NCBI GenBank assembly: GCA_937901085.1
Contig: CALCHQ010000032.1
Coordinates: 62,001-126,000, forward strand
Source of the DNA: an uncultured Verrucomicrobiales bacterium
GTDB lineage: Bacteria > Verrucomicrobiota > Verrucomicrobiia > Verrucomicrobiales > Akkermansiaceae
Length of the DNA: 64,000 nt
Direction: 5' to 3'
Shown here: one piece after another, positions 1 to 7,526 of the stretch
Numbering within the stretch: position 1 is the stretch's first letter
Layout: each line of letters begins with the position of its first letter
Notes under the pieces: generated by a model
What the model was told of the DNA's origin: nothing
Database searches by the model: none
What the model saw: the letters and a program-made list of their open reading frames with translations, nothing else
Translations under genes and position numbers: made by a program

Positions 1-6
1 CCCACC

Positions 7-567
7 ATGCAGCGCCCCTGCACCCCGCAGCTCAGCGAGCAAGAATGGAGCATACTCCTCAGCCTCAAGGAAAGCCTGCAACCGGACGAATTCATCCCCT
101 GCCCCTGGGAGCAGCGCGCCGCCGCCCTCGGCATGAACACAGAGGAATACTGCCGCATTGCCGCCGGGCTCGACGCTAAAAAAGTCATCGGCCGCTTCGC
201 CACCTTCCTCGACCACCAGCGCGGCGGCAGCAGCCGCAGCACCGGCACCGGGGCCGCCGGACTCTTCCATTGGAGTGTCCCTGCCGGCATGGAGGAACGC
301 GCCGGTGCCGAATGCGGCCGCCACATCTGCATGACCCACTGCTACTGGCGCAGTGGCGGCCGGAAATTCGGCAACGCGCAGATTATGGGAGTGGTGCATG
401 CTGCCACGCGGGAAGAAGTACTGGCGCACAAAGCCGCCATCGATGCTCACCTGGCCTCCTGCGGCATCCCGGTTCTCCACACGGCTGTTTTCTGGAGCCT
501 CAAGGCAGAAATCCGCCCCAGCGAAATCTCCCCCCTGCGCTACCGCGAGTGGCTGCAGCAGCAGTAA
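7..567 (+). CDS. siroheme decarboxylase-like Lrp/AsnC-family protein (5' end may be cut)
   Basis: The protein of at least 186 residues has a winged-helix part (about 8-65, with LSEQEWSILLSL and a GRFATFLDHQ strand) followed by an AsnC-type ferredoxin-like part with the CYWRSGGRKFGNAQIMGVVH region. This order and the pattern I/GRF-x4-DHQ, then HCYxR, is that of the AhbA/AhbB (NirD/G/L/H-like) siroheme decarboxylases, which remove acetate carboxyls from siroheme on the way to haem or d1 haem. Family members are often two such domains fused or encoded side by side. The frame is open back to base 1, so the ATG at 7 may be internal and an N-terminal domain could lie outside the window. No other tetrapyrrole gene is visible here. 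A plain Lrp-type regulator is the alternative reading. Confidence 0.6.
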   Translation: MQRPCTPQLSEQEWSILLSLKESLQPDEFIPCPWEQRAAALGMNTEEYCRIAAGLDAKKVIGRFATFLDHQRGGSSRSTGTGAAGLFHWSVPAGMEERAGAECGRHICMTHCYWRSGGRKFGNAQIMGVVHAATREEVLAHKAAIDAHLASCGIPVLHTAVFWSLKAEIRPSEISPLRYREWLQQQ

Positions 568-573
568 ACAACA

Positions 574-606
574 CGCGCCGGGAGGAACAAAGTCCTGCCC
601 GGCGCG
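574..606. terminator. bidirectional hairpin between convergent genes
   Basis: CGCGCCGGG at 574-582 pairs with CCCGGCGCG at 598-606, and AGGA/TCCT inside extends the stem. It lies between the plus-strand gene ending at 567 and metY ending at 630. In the minus direction it is followed by TGTTGTTT. Confidence 0.6.
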
Positions 607-629
607 GGGAAAAGTCATGAAGGCGCCGC

Positions 630-1904
630 TTAAATCTGGGCCAGCGCCTGCTTGAGGTCATCGATGATGTCCTCTGCATCCTCGATACCCACGGAGAAGC
701 GGATGAGGTCGGGCTTCACACCGGCCTCAATGAGCTGCTGGTCGGTGAGCTGGCGGTGCGTGTGGCTGGCGGGGTGCAGCACACAGGTGCGGGCATCAGC
801 CACATGCGTCACAATGGAACAGAGTTTCAGGCTGTCCATGAACTTGATGGCGCGTTCGCGGCCGCCCTTGATGCCGAAGGTCACCACACCACAGGTACGG
901 CCACCGTCAAACTGCTTCTGAGCCAGCTCGTAGTAGGGGTTGTCCGGCAATCCGGCGTAGTTAATCCAGGCCACATCCTCCTGGGTGGAAAGGAACTCGG
1001 CCACCTTCTGGGCGTTCTCACAATGGCGCGGCATACGCAGGTGCAGCGTTTCCAGACCCAGGTTGAGCAGGAACGCATTCATGGGCGAGGGAATGGAACC
1101 CAGGTCGCGCATGAGCTGCACGGTGCATTTCGTGATGTAGGCACCGGCACCGAATGCCTCGGTGTACACCAGGCCGTGGTAGGAATCATCGGGCTGGGTA
1201 AGACCGGGGAACTTGTCGGCATGAGCCGCCCAGTCAAACTTGCCGCTGTCCACCACCACACCGCCTACCTGGGTGGCGTGGCCATCCATGTACTTGGTGG
1301 TGGAGTGCATCACTATATCAGCCCCATGCTCGAACGGGCGGCAGTTCATGGGCGTGGCAAAGGTGTTATCCACAATCAGCGGCACACCGTTCTTGTGGGC
1401 AATGCGGGCCATCTTGGCAATATCCAGCACCTGCAGCGAGGGGTTGGAAATCGTCTCGCCGAACACGCACTTGGTGTTGGGGCGGAAGGCTTTCTGGATT
1501 TCCTCCTCCGGGGCATCCTGGTCCACAAAGGTGCAGTCAATGCCGAACTTCTTGAAGGTGACGGCAAAGAGATTGAAAGTACCGCCGTAGAGAGCGCTGG
1601 TGCAGATGAAATGATCGCCGGCTTCACAGATGTTGAACACCGAATAGAACGAGGCCGCCTGGCCGGAGGACGTCAGGATGGCTGCCACGCCACCTTCCAG
1701 CTCGGCAATTTTCTTGGCCACGCATTCGTTGGTGGGATTCTGCAGGCGTGTATAGAAGAAACCAGCTTCCTCCAGGTCAAACAGGCGTGCCATCTGATCG
1801 CTTGTCTCGTACTTGAAAGTGGTAGACTGGTAAATGGGCAGCACACGGGGTTCTCCCTTGCGAGGCTGCCAGCCGCTCTGAACGCATATGGTGGATGTCT
1901 TCAT
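630..1904 (-). CDS. metY: O-acetylhomoserine sulfhydrylase / aminocarboxypropyltransferase
   Basis: This cytoplasmic PLP enzyme of 424 residues makes homocysteine (or methionine) from O-acetylhomoserine and sulfide (or methanethiol). The sequence runs through the Cys/Met-metabolism fold: TRLQNPTNE near 52-60, the SSGQAA phosphate-binding turn near 79-84, VDNTFATP near 178-185, and the Schiff-base lysine K204 in STTKYMDGHATQVGG. The length and the long insertion after K204 (about residues 215-250) are typical of MetY and not of MetB/MetC. It is transcribed alone from a promoter 11 nt upstream of the ATG. No SAM riboswitch is possible in so short a leader. Together with metK at 22.5 kb it places methionine and SAM synthesis in this region. 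Confidence 0.93.
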   Translation of the reverse strand: MKTSTICVQSGWQPRKGEPRVLPIYQSTTFKYETSDQMARLFDLEEAGFFYTRLQNPTNECVAKKIAELEGGVAAILTSSGQAASFYSVFNICEAGDHFICTSALYGGTFNLFAVTFKKFGIDCTFVDQDAPEEEIQKAFRPNTKCVFGETISNPSLQVLDIAKMARIAHKNGVPLIVDNTFATPMNCRPFEHGADIVMHSTTKYMDGHATQVGGVVVDSGKFDWAAHADKFPGLTQPDDSYHGLVYTEAFGAGAYITKCTVQLMRDLGSIPSPMNAFLLNLGLETLHLRMPRHCENAQKVAEFLSTQEDVAWINYAGLPDNPYYELAQKQFDGGRTCGVVTFGIKGGRERAIKFMDSLKLCSIVTHVADARTCVLHPASHTHRQLTDQQLIEAGVKPDLIRFSVGIEDAEDIIDDLKQALAQI

Positions 1905-1915
1905 AACTTGCCTGC

Positions 1916-1944
1916 TTTATAGCATATTCAATTCCCCGATACAA
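1916..1944 (-). promoter_or_regulatory. metY promoter
   Basis: On the minus strand TTGTAT (1944-1939), 17 nt, TATAAA (1921-1916). The -10 box ends 11 nt before the metY ATG, so the leader is only about 4 nt. Confidence 0.6.
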
Positions 1945-2038
1945 GTTTTCTGCGCCTTGCTGACAGAAATTCTACCATAACGGTATGCTAAAAAAACCTA
2001 CTTCGTCGTTTAATCCTCTTCAGAATTACTTTTTAGGG

Positions 2039-2067
2039 TTGACTCGTGAGGGTGTACAGGGTAGAGT
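2039..2067 (+). promoter_or_regulatory. promoter of the 2074 gene
   Basis: TTGACT, 17 nt, TAGAGT. The -10 box ends 6 nt before GTG 2074, so the expected transcript start coincides with the GTG codon. Confidence 0.6.
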
Positions 2068-2073
2068 ATCAGC

Positions 2074-4569
2074 GTGGCAATGAAAACCAGAACCTTTTTC
2101 AGAACATTAGCACTCGCGCTGGCAGCACCGCTTTGCCTGGCTTCCCTGCACGCCCAGGATGAAGCCCCCGCCAAAGCCTCGAAGAAAGCCAGCTCCAGCA
2201 AGACCGAAAAGGCCGCCGCCGAGGATGATAACTACATCTCCTCCAGCATTCCCGGCTGGAGCAACCCGGAAGCGGCACAGCGCTCGCTGTACAGCGCCAT
2301 TACGCGCGGCCTGAAAGGCACCGACCCGGAGCAGGTCATGAAGTTTGTCGAGAGTCCGAAGAACCGGCTCATGATTGCCCAGTACATGCTGGCTCAGTAC
2401 GACAAGATGACCCCGCCGGACATGGCTGAGCAGAGCCGTAAGAAAGTGGTGGATGCGCTGGCCAAGCTGCCCGTCGAAATTGAGGAAGACAACGCCAAGC
2501 TCCGCACGCTCAAAGGCAAGGAACGCACCGCCTTCATGGCCGCTATCAAGGCCAAGAAGGAACTCCTCAAGAAGATGGAGGGCGAACTCAAGAACATGCC
2601 CTGGAGTCTCAAGGAACTGGCCGCCCACCGCGATGGCCGCGTCGTCCTCAAACAGGTCACCGGCAACCTGGAGTGGATGGAGAATATCTGCTTCTCCGGC
2701 CCCTGCGTAGCCCCTGGCCGCGCCCTGCATATCATTGCCAACATTGCCAAGAAACACCCCGATGTATACAAGGACAAGGTAGTGCGCGACATCGCCACCG
2801 CCGTCGGTATCGAATGGGCCCGCTACAACTGGGACTTCGAAAAGGCCATGATTCGTGCCGACTACTACATTGAAAAGTGGAAGGAAGGCCGCCTCAACGT
2901 CCTCTTCGATACGCTGCCGATGTACCTGCGCCGTATCGTCTGCGGCTGCAAGGGCGACAACATTGCCGGCGACCGCGTCAGTCTTGAATGGGCATTGGAC
3001 AACGTCCACGTATCTGCCGAACGCTACATGGGTGCCCCGCACCGCAATGGCTACCGCCTGTACAACCTCTTTGGTGAAAGCATCCACGGCAGCCATTACT
3101 ACAGCCCGTGGGACCACGTCTATGGAGGCAACTTCTTCACCCGTTCGCTCTACGTTGGTTGCGTGTGCGGCGGCATTTCCCACTTCGGTGCCTTCTCTGC
3201 ACTTGCCAACGGTGTGCCGGCCATGACCTGCGGCGAACCCGGCCACTGTGCCTATGTACTCTGGAACAATGGCGTGTGGATGCCTGGCAACACCGTGAGC
3301 TGGGAACGCGGCCTGCATTGGCAGCCTGTCCTCAACATGTGGGGGGCTTTCTCCTCGCTTCACCTGGGGTCTGAACTCTACACGAAGCTCGACCCGGACA
3401 CCCACGCCTCCAATGTGTACCGCGTGCTGGCACACCACGCTTCCATCACCAAGAAAGACAAACAGGCCATCGCCTACTTCAAGGATGCCGTCAGCGCCCA
3501 GCCCATCAACATCGCCGTGTGGCAGGAATACAACAATTACCTCACCCAGCACAAGGGTGAGGACATGCAGCTGCTCAGCGATATGCAGGACAACCTGTGC
3601 TACAACGTAGCCCCCCGTTATCCGGAGGTTGTCTCCGAATTCCTGGGAGCCTGGGTGTACCCCAAGATGATGAATGCCAAAGTACCGGCCAAGGAACTCA
3701 TGACCCGTTTCCATGTATTCTGGGACAATGTGGAGAAGATGGGACCGGAGCGCTGGCGTATTGAGAAGTTCGGACGCCGCCAGATTGAGCTTCTGGCCTA
3801 CCAGCCCCCGCCTGATGGTAAGGAAATTCCGCCGCCTGACCCGGAGCGTGCCGTGCCCGTGTTCACCATGATGATGAACAACCTGGCATCCAAGGCTGAC
3901 TACCTGCCCGTCATGGTAGGCTGGGGTGAGGAAATGGGCAAGGGGCTGGGAGGCAAGCACGCCACCACGCTCGCCACCTTGTGCAAGGATATCGCCAAGA
4001 CAGGTGTCGGCGCCATGGGGGGCAGCGGCAATGCTAGCGCCACGGGTGCCATGATGCTCTCGGCCGCCAAATCCAAGGACATCGCCACTTTCCAGCGCCT
4101 GGGCGCCAATGCCGCCGACACCGCAGATACCGTCAACATGCCCGAATTCGAGGCATTACCCGGCAAGCTCCTCTCCGAGGAAGGTCTGCTCATCACCAGC
4201 TCGACCTGCAGCCATGACTCCCCCGTATCGCACTGGGGCGTGCTGCGTCTCTCCGGTGGCCGTTTCCACACAGACAAAGACAACGATGCCTGGGCTACCG
4301 TCATGCTGCCCAAGCCCAGCTATGTGAATGGCGTCATTATCGTCACCTCCGGCGGCAACCATCAACGCCTCAACAACATGATTGTGCAGGTATCTAACGA
4401 TGGCCAGAGCTGGCAGAACGCCAGTAAGAACCTGGGTGAGTGTACCCAGCAGGTCATCAAGGTCGAGTTCCCGGAAATGGGTGCCCGTTTTGTACGCATC
4501 CTGCGTAAGGGCGGGCCGGACTTCTTCCACCTGTATGGTATCTACTGCTACGGCCGAGACGGCGCATAA
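2074..4569 (+). CDS. exported transglutaminase-like protein with C-terminal discoidin domain
   Basis: The 831-residue protein begins with a signal peptide (KTRTFFRTLALALAAPLCLA, cleavage after LHAQ). A charged Lys/Ala/Ser stretch follows, then a long helical region. Near residues 360-400 is a CGGISHFGAF ... GEPGHCAYVLW block. The Cys-then-His spacing and the GIPA-GxPGH context match bacterial transglutaminase-like (papain-fold) cores. Residues about 695-831 look like an F5/8 type C (discoidin) module, ending in a FVRILRKGG strand. The substrate is unknown; a cell-surface or periplasmic glycan/protein-binding role is inferred. The start is GTG 2074, where the -10 box predicts transcription begins; ATG 2080 (MKTRTFF) is the alternative and gives a standard signal peptide. 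Confidence 0.7.
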   Translation: MAMKTRTFFRTLALALAAPLCLASLHAQDEAPAKASKKASSSKTEKAAAEDDNYISSSIPGWSNPEAAQRSLYSAITRGLKGTDPEQVMKFVESPKNRLMIAQYMLAQYDKMTPPDMAEQSRKKVVDALAKLPVEIEEDNAKLRTLKGKERTAFMAAIKAKKELLKKMEGELKNMPWSLKELAAHRDGRVVLKQVTGNLEWMENICFSGPCVAPGRALHIIANIAKKHPDVYKDKVVRDIATAVGIEWARYNWDFEKAMIRADYYIEKWKEGRLNVLFDTLPMYLRRIVCGCKGDNIAGDRVSLEWALDNVHVSAERYMGAPHRNGYRLYNLFGESIHGSHYYSPWDHVYGGNFFTRSLYVGCVCGGISHFGAFSALANGVPAMTCGEPGHCAYVLWNNGVWMPGNTVSWERGLHWQPVLNMWGAFSSLHLGSELYTKLDPDTHASNVYRVLAHHASITKKDKQAIAYFKDAVSAQPINIAVWQEYNNYLTQHKGEDMQLLSDMQDNLCYNVAPRYPEVVSEFLGAWVYPKMMNAKVPAKELMTRFHVFWDNVEKMGPERWRIEKFGRRQIELLAYQPPPDGKEIPPPDPERAVPVFTMMMNNLASKADYLPVMVGWGEEMGKGLGGKHATTLATLCKDIAKTGVGAMGGSGNASATGAMMLSAAKSKDIATFQRLGANAADTADTVNMPEFEALPGKLLSEEGLLITSSTCSHDSPVSHWGVLRLSGGRFHTDKDNDAWATVMLPKPSYVNGVIIVTSGGNHQRLNNMIVQVSNDGQSWQNASKNLGECTQQVIKVEFPEMGARFVRILRKGGPDFFHLYGIYCYGRDGA

Positions 4570-4573
4570 CCCT

Positions 4574-4582
4574 TGCTATACT
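4574..4582 (+). promoter_or_regulatory. extended -10 element of the 4593 gene
   Basis: TGC followed by TATACT (4577-4582), ending 10 nt before ATG 4593. No convincing -35 box is present, as expected for an extended -10 promoter. Confidence 0.4.
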
Positions 4583-4592
4583 TTTCAGAAAT

Positions 4593-5513
4593 ATGAAAAA
4601 GACACTTTTCATGATAATGTCGGCAGCATGTCTGCTGTCCCCCCTGCCCGGTTCCGCCGCTACGGTGTATGAGACCCAGCAAGCAGCTGCCGGAGCCGTT
4701 ACAGAGGACGGCTATATGCTCGTAGTCTATGCCAAGGGCTGGGATCGCTTCAGCGAGCCATTCTGTAAAAAGGTGATTGCAGCCCCTGAAATACAGGAAG
4801 CCGCAGGCAAAGCCGCGTTGATTCTGGCACCTTTCTACCAGTACGCCTCTGCCGACGACAAGGTGGAGCAGGCCAAAGTCTGGGGTGACCTGAGAGAACC
4901 CAGCGCCACTTCCATGGAAACCTACCCCTGCATCCTCATGTACGACAAGAGCGGGCATCTGTACGGGCGCGTGCAGGGCACCAGCTTCCTCAACGGTACC
5001 ATGGCCGAGGTAGCTGCCGAAGTAAAGGCAAAACTGGAAGCCAAGCACCAGCAGGAGGCCATCATGCTCAAGGCAGAAGCAGCAAGCGGCGTAGAACAAG
5101 CCAAGTTGATTGCGGAGGCCTGTGCCATCGAAGGCATTGAGCGCCCCGCAGGCTGGCGCGACATGGTTAAAAATGCCGATCCGGGAGACCAGTCCGGCAT
5201 GGTACGGCGTCTGAACTTTGACTACTATGGCTTCTCACAGGCATACTGCGGCAGAAAGGAAGATGGCGGCAAGGAGCTGGGCACAGAAGGCACGATTAGC
5301 GCCATGCGCGAGCTGCTCAAGGACCCGGCCTATACGCCTGAACAGAAGCAGGCCATGCACGCTGTCATCATCGGCACATTACGCCGCAGTGGCGCATCTG
5401 CCGCCCAGCTCAAGGGTGCTGTACTGGAAATGAAGAAGCTGAATCCGAATTCCCACCTCGGCGTGACGGCTGATCATTACATCAAAATCTACGCTTCCGG
5501 AGACAGCAAGTAA
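4593..5513 (+). CDS. exported thioredoxin-fold-like protein, function unknown
   Basis: The 306-residue protein has a clear signal peptide (MKKTLFMIMSAACLLSPLPG, cleavage near SAA). The next ~130 residues read like a thioredoxin fold: a LVVYAKGW strand, an FCKKVI helix start with only one cysteine at the usual CxxC site, and YPCILMYDKSGHLYGRVQG before the last strand. The missing second cysteine argues against dithiol oxidoreductase activity. The rest is helical with no motif I know. It lies 23 nt after the discoidin protein but has its own extended -10 element. I do not recognise a named family. Confidence 0.6.
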   Translation: MKKTLFMIMSAACLLSPLPGSAATVYETQQAAAGAVTEDGYMLVVYAKGWDRFSEPFCKKVIAAPEIQEAAGKAALILAPFYQYASADDKVEQAKVWGDLREPSATSMETYPCILMYDKSGHLYGRVQGTSFLNGTMAEVAAEVKAKLEAKHQQEAIMLKAEAASGVEQAKLIAEACAIEGIERPAGWRDMVKNADPGDQSGMVRRLNFDYYGFSQAYCGRKEDGGKELGTEGTISAMRELLKDPAYTPEQKQAMHAVIIGTLRRSGASAAQLKGAVLEMKKLNPNSHLGVTADHYIKIYASGDSK

Positions 5514-5542
5514 TATATTGCCGGAAATCAGCTCCGTTTTCC

Positions 5543-5570
5543 ATACCCCGGTCCGCCATGGCCGGGGTAT
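5543..5570. terminator. bidirectional terminator hairpin
   Basis: ATACCCCGG (5543-5551) pairs with CCGGGGTAT (5562-5570). It is followed on the plus strand by ATGTTTATTT and lies between the convergent genes ending at 5513 and 5575. Confidence 0.65.
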
Positions 5571-5574
5571 ATGT

Positions 5575-6624
5575 TTATTTATCCAGAGCCACCGCCCGCA
5601 GGAACGCCGGACAGAAGCGACGCAACAGAAAGAAGATACTGGCACAGATAGCCAGAATCACCAGCGGCATATACAGGCACTGGGTCGGCGTGAAAGAACC
5701 GCCGTACGAACCAGTCCAGACCAGACGCAGCGCATGCAGCACAATATAGTGCGTCACATAAATGAAGAAAGAAGCCGGTGCCAGGGCCACCACGGCACGC
5801 GTGAAGCGCGGCAGGTATTGCTCACAGAGCGCCCCGATCCCCATGGTGCAGCTTACCCCCAGCAGCACCAGAGCGCTGCTCTGCACAGGGGGGTAGAAGC
5901 CAAAGCTGTACACCAGCGGCAGCAGCACAAGTGCTGCCAACACAGGCGCCCAGGCATAACTACGCACAAAGGCGGTGAAGCGTGCAAAATCGGCATAGCG
6001 GCGCACCCACAGTCCCAGCGCATAGAAGCCCAGCGCCAGAACACTCTCATACAGGCGGAAGGGCAGCCAGCCCACCTTCCACGATTTATGGCTCGCGGCG
6101 GTTTCGGCATCGCGGGCGCAAAGCACATCGCTGCCGGCAAAGCAGAACAGCACCAGCACCAGCAGCACCTTGCCCGGTAAGCGTTGCAGCAGCGGACTGA
6201 ACAAGGCCAGAAGAATCAGCGTGCGCAGAAACCACAACGGCACATTGTCAAAGTCCCAGTAGCACCAATTGATGAGGCCCATTTCACGGGGAACAAGCTC
6301 CCACTTGAACCAGCTGAAGTCCCCGGCCAGCGTCTGCGGCCAATGCATCATGGGCTGCAACAGCAGGATAGAGGCCACCGCCGTCCAGAACACAAAGGGA
6401 ACCAGCAGCGTCCGGACGCGCTTCCAGTCCAGCCATTGCCCGGCAGCCGCCTTGTGCGTAAAATACCCCGCCGCCAGGAAGAAGAAGAAAATCAGGCTGC
6501 GGTAGTTGAACAGGTCGATAATGTAGTTAAAGCTGCCGTAGGGGCGGTCCACATGGCGCAGCACCACGAAGAATGCCGTCCACACGCGGCAGAAATCAAT
6601 CCATTGAATGCGTGCAGACGGCAT
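5575..6624 (-). CDS. acyltransferase family 3 membrane protein
   Basis: A 349-residue integral membrane protein with about ten hydrophobic segments. It opens with IQWIDFCRVWTAFFVVLRHV, the family-3 acyltransferase signature (an Arg in the first helix region and the catalytic-type His in VLRHVDRP), followed by LIFFFFLAAGYF. Members of this family O-acylate sugars, peptidoglycan or lipids at the inner membrane. The acceptor cannot be read from the sequence. It is the last gene of the alaS-pssA-acyltransferase operon, 23 nt after pssA, and ends at a bidirectional hairpin. Confidence 0.8.
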   Translation of the reverse strand: MPSARIQWIDFCRVWTAFFVVLRHVDRPYGSFNYIIDLFNYRSLIFFFFLAAGYFTHKAAAGQWLDWKRVRTLLVPFVFWTAVASILLLQPMMHWPQTLAGDFSWFKWELVPREMGLINWCYWDFDNVPLWFLRTLILLALFSPLLQRLPGKVLLVLVLFCFAGSDVLCARDAETAASHKSWKVGWLPFRLYESVLALGFYALGLWVRRYADFARFTAFVRSYAWAPVLAALVLLPLVYSFGFYPPVQSSALVLLGVSCTMGIGALCEQYLPRFTRAVVALAPASFFIYVTHYIVLHALRLVWTGSYGGSFTPTQCLYMPLVILAICASIFFLLRRFCPAFLRAVALDK

Positions 6625-6647
6625 AAGCGATTAGATGCTGAAGCGCG

Positions 6648-7490
6648 TTATGACTGGGAGTCCTCCTCGTCGTCCATGGCCTCCAACGCGCGGCGCATGC
6701 GGCGGGTCAGAAACGGACGCACCACCAGGCCATAGCCCAGGTAGCACACAAACACGAAGGCAGGCGCAATCCAGGGGAAGAAGATGAAGGCACAGATAAC
6801 CACCACCGCCATGAGGATGGCCATAGCCGTGCCTCGCTTCTCAAAGTTCACATGCTTGAAGCTGGGGTAGATGACGCGGCTCATCATCAGGATAGCCACC
6901 ACGGCCATCACCGCAGCCATCACATACTGCCACACCGGGGGAATGATAAGGTTGCGGTTGGAGGTCACATCAATGACCAGGTACATGGTACTCACCACTG
7001 CACCGGCCGCCATCGGCACCGGCAGGCCCACAAAGTCCATGCTCTGATTGGGCTTCTTAGGGGCGGCCGCCATGCAGTTGAAACGAGCCAGACGCAGGGC
7101 CGCGCACAGCAGGTACAGCACCGCAATGGCCCAGCCCAGGTACGGGACCTCCAGATTGAACAACACGGCCTGCGCCAGAAGCATGGCCGGGGCAATACCG
7201 AAGGAAACCACGTCGGCAATGGAGTCGAACTCGCGGCCGAAGGGGCCGTCGCTCTTGCACATACGGGCTACACGGCCATCCAGAAGGTCGAAAATGCAGG
7301 CGGCAAAGATGAGGTAGGTGGCATTCTGATAATGCACGAAGGCCTCTTCTGTGCCGGACGGGAACTTCATACCCTCAAAAATAGTGAGGATAGCAAAGAA
7401 GCCGCAGAGGAGATTGCCAGCGGTCAGCAGGTTCGGCAAGACCGGAATCTTGGGTTCGTCCGGGTAAACCGGGGGCTGGGGAGTAGACAT
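6648..7490 (-). CDS. pssA: CDP-diacylglycerol-serine O-phosphatidyltransferase
   Basis: The 280-residue membrane enzyme joins CDP-diacylglycerol and serine to make phosphatidylserine, the precursor of phosphatidylethanolamine. The CDP-alcohol phosphatidyltransferase motif DG-x2-AR-x8-G-x3-D-x3-D is complete in DGRVARMCKSDGPFG-REFDSIAD near residues 71-93. Several membrane helices follow. PNLLTAGNLLCGFFAI near the N-terminus is typical of the Bacillus-type PssA. It lies 36 nt downstream of alaS, with the acyltransferase 23 nt further on. The phosphatidylserine decarboxylase partner is not in the window. Confidence 0.9.
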   Translation of the reverse strand: MSTPQPPVYPDEPKIPVLPNLLTAGNLLCGFFAILTIFEGMKFPSGTEEAFVHYQNATYLIFAACIFDLLDGRVARMCKSDGPFGREFDSIADVVSFGIAPAMLLAQAVLFNLEVPYLGWAIAVLYLLCAALRLARFNCMAAAPKKPNQSMDFVGLPVPMAAGAVVSTMYLVIDVTSNRNLIIPPVWQYVMAAVMAVVAILMMSRVIYPSFKHVNFEKRGTAMAILMAVVVICAFIFFPWIAPAFVFVCYLGYGLVVRPFLTRRMRRALEAMDDEEDSQS

Positions 7491-7526
7491 ATTATCTGTT
7501 TCTATGGGTTGTAAGGTTATGATAGT

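Noticed and set aside
574..606. Short GC-rich palindromes as insertion-sequence ends
   Set aside because: This and the similar hairpins at 5543, 15334, 22451, 54977 and 60608 sit just after stop codons, several with T runs, and are better read as terminators.
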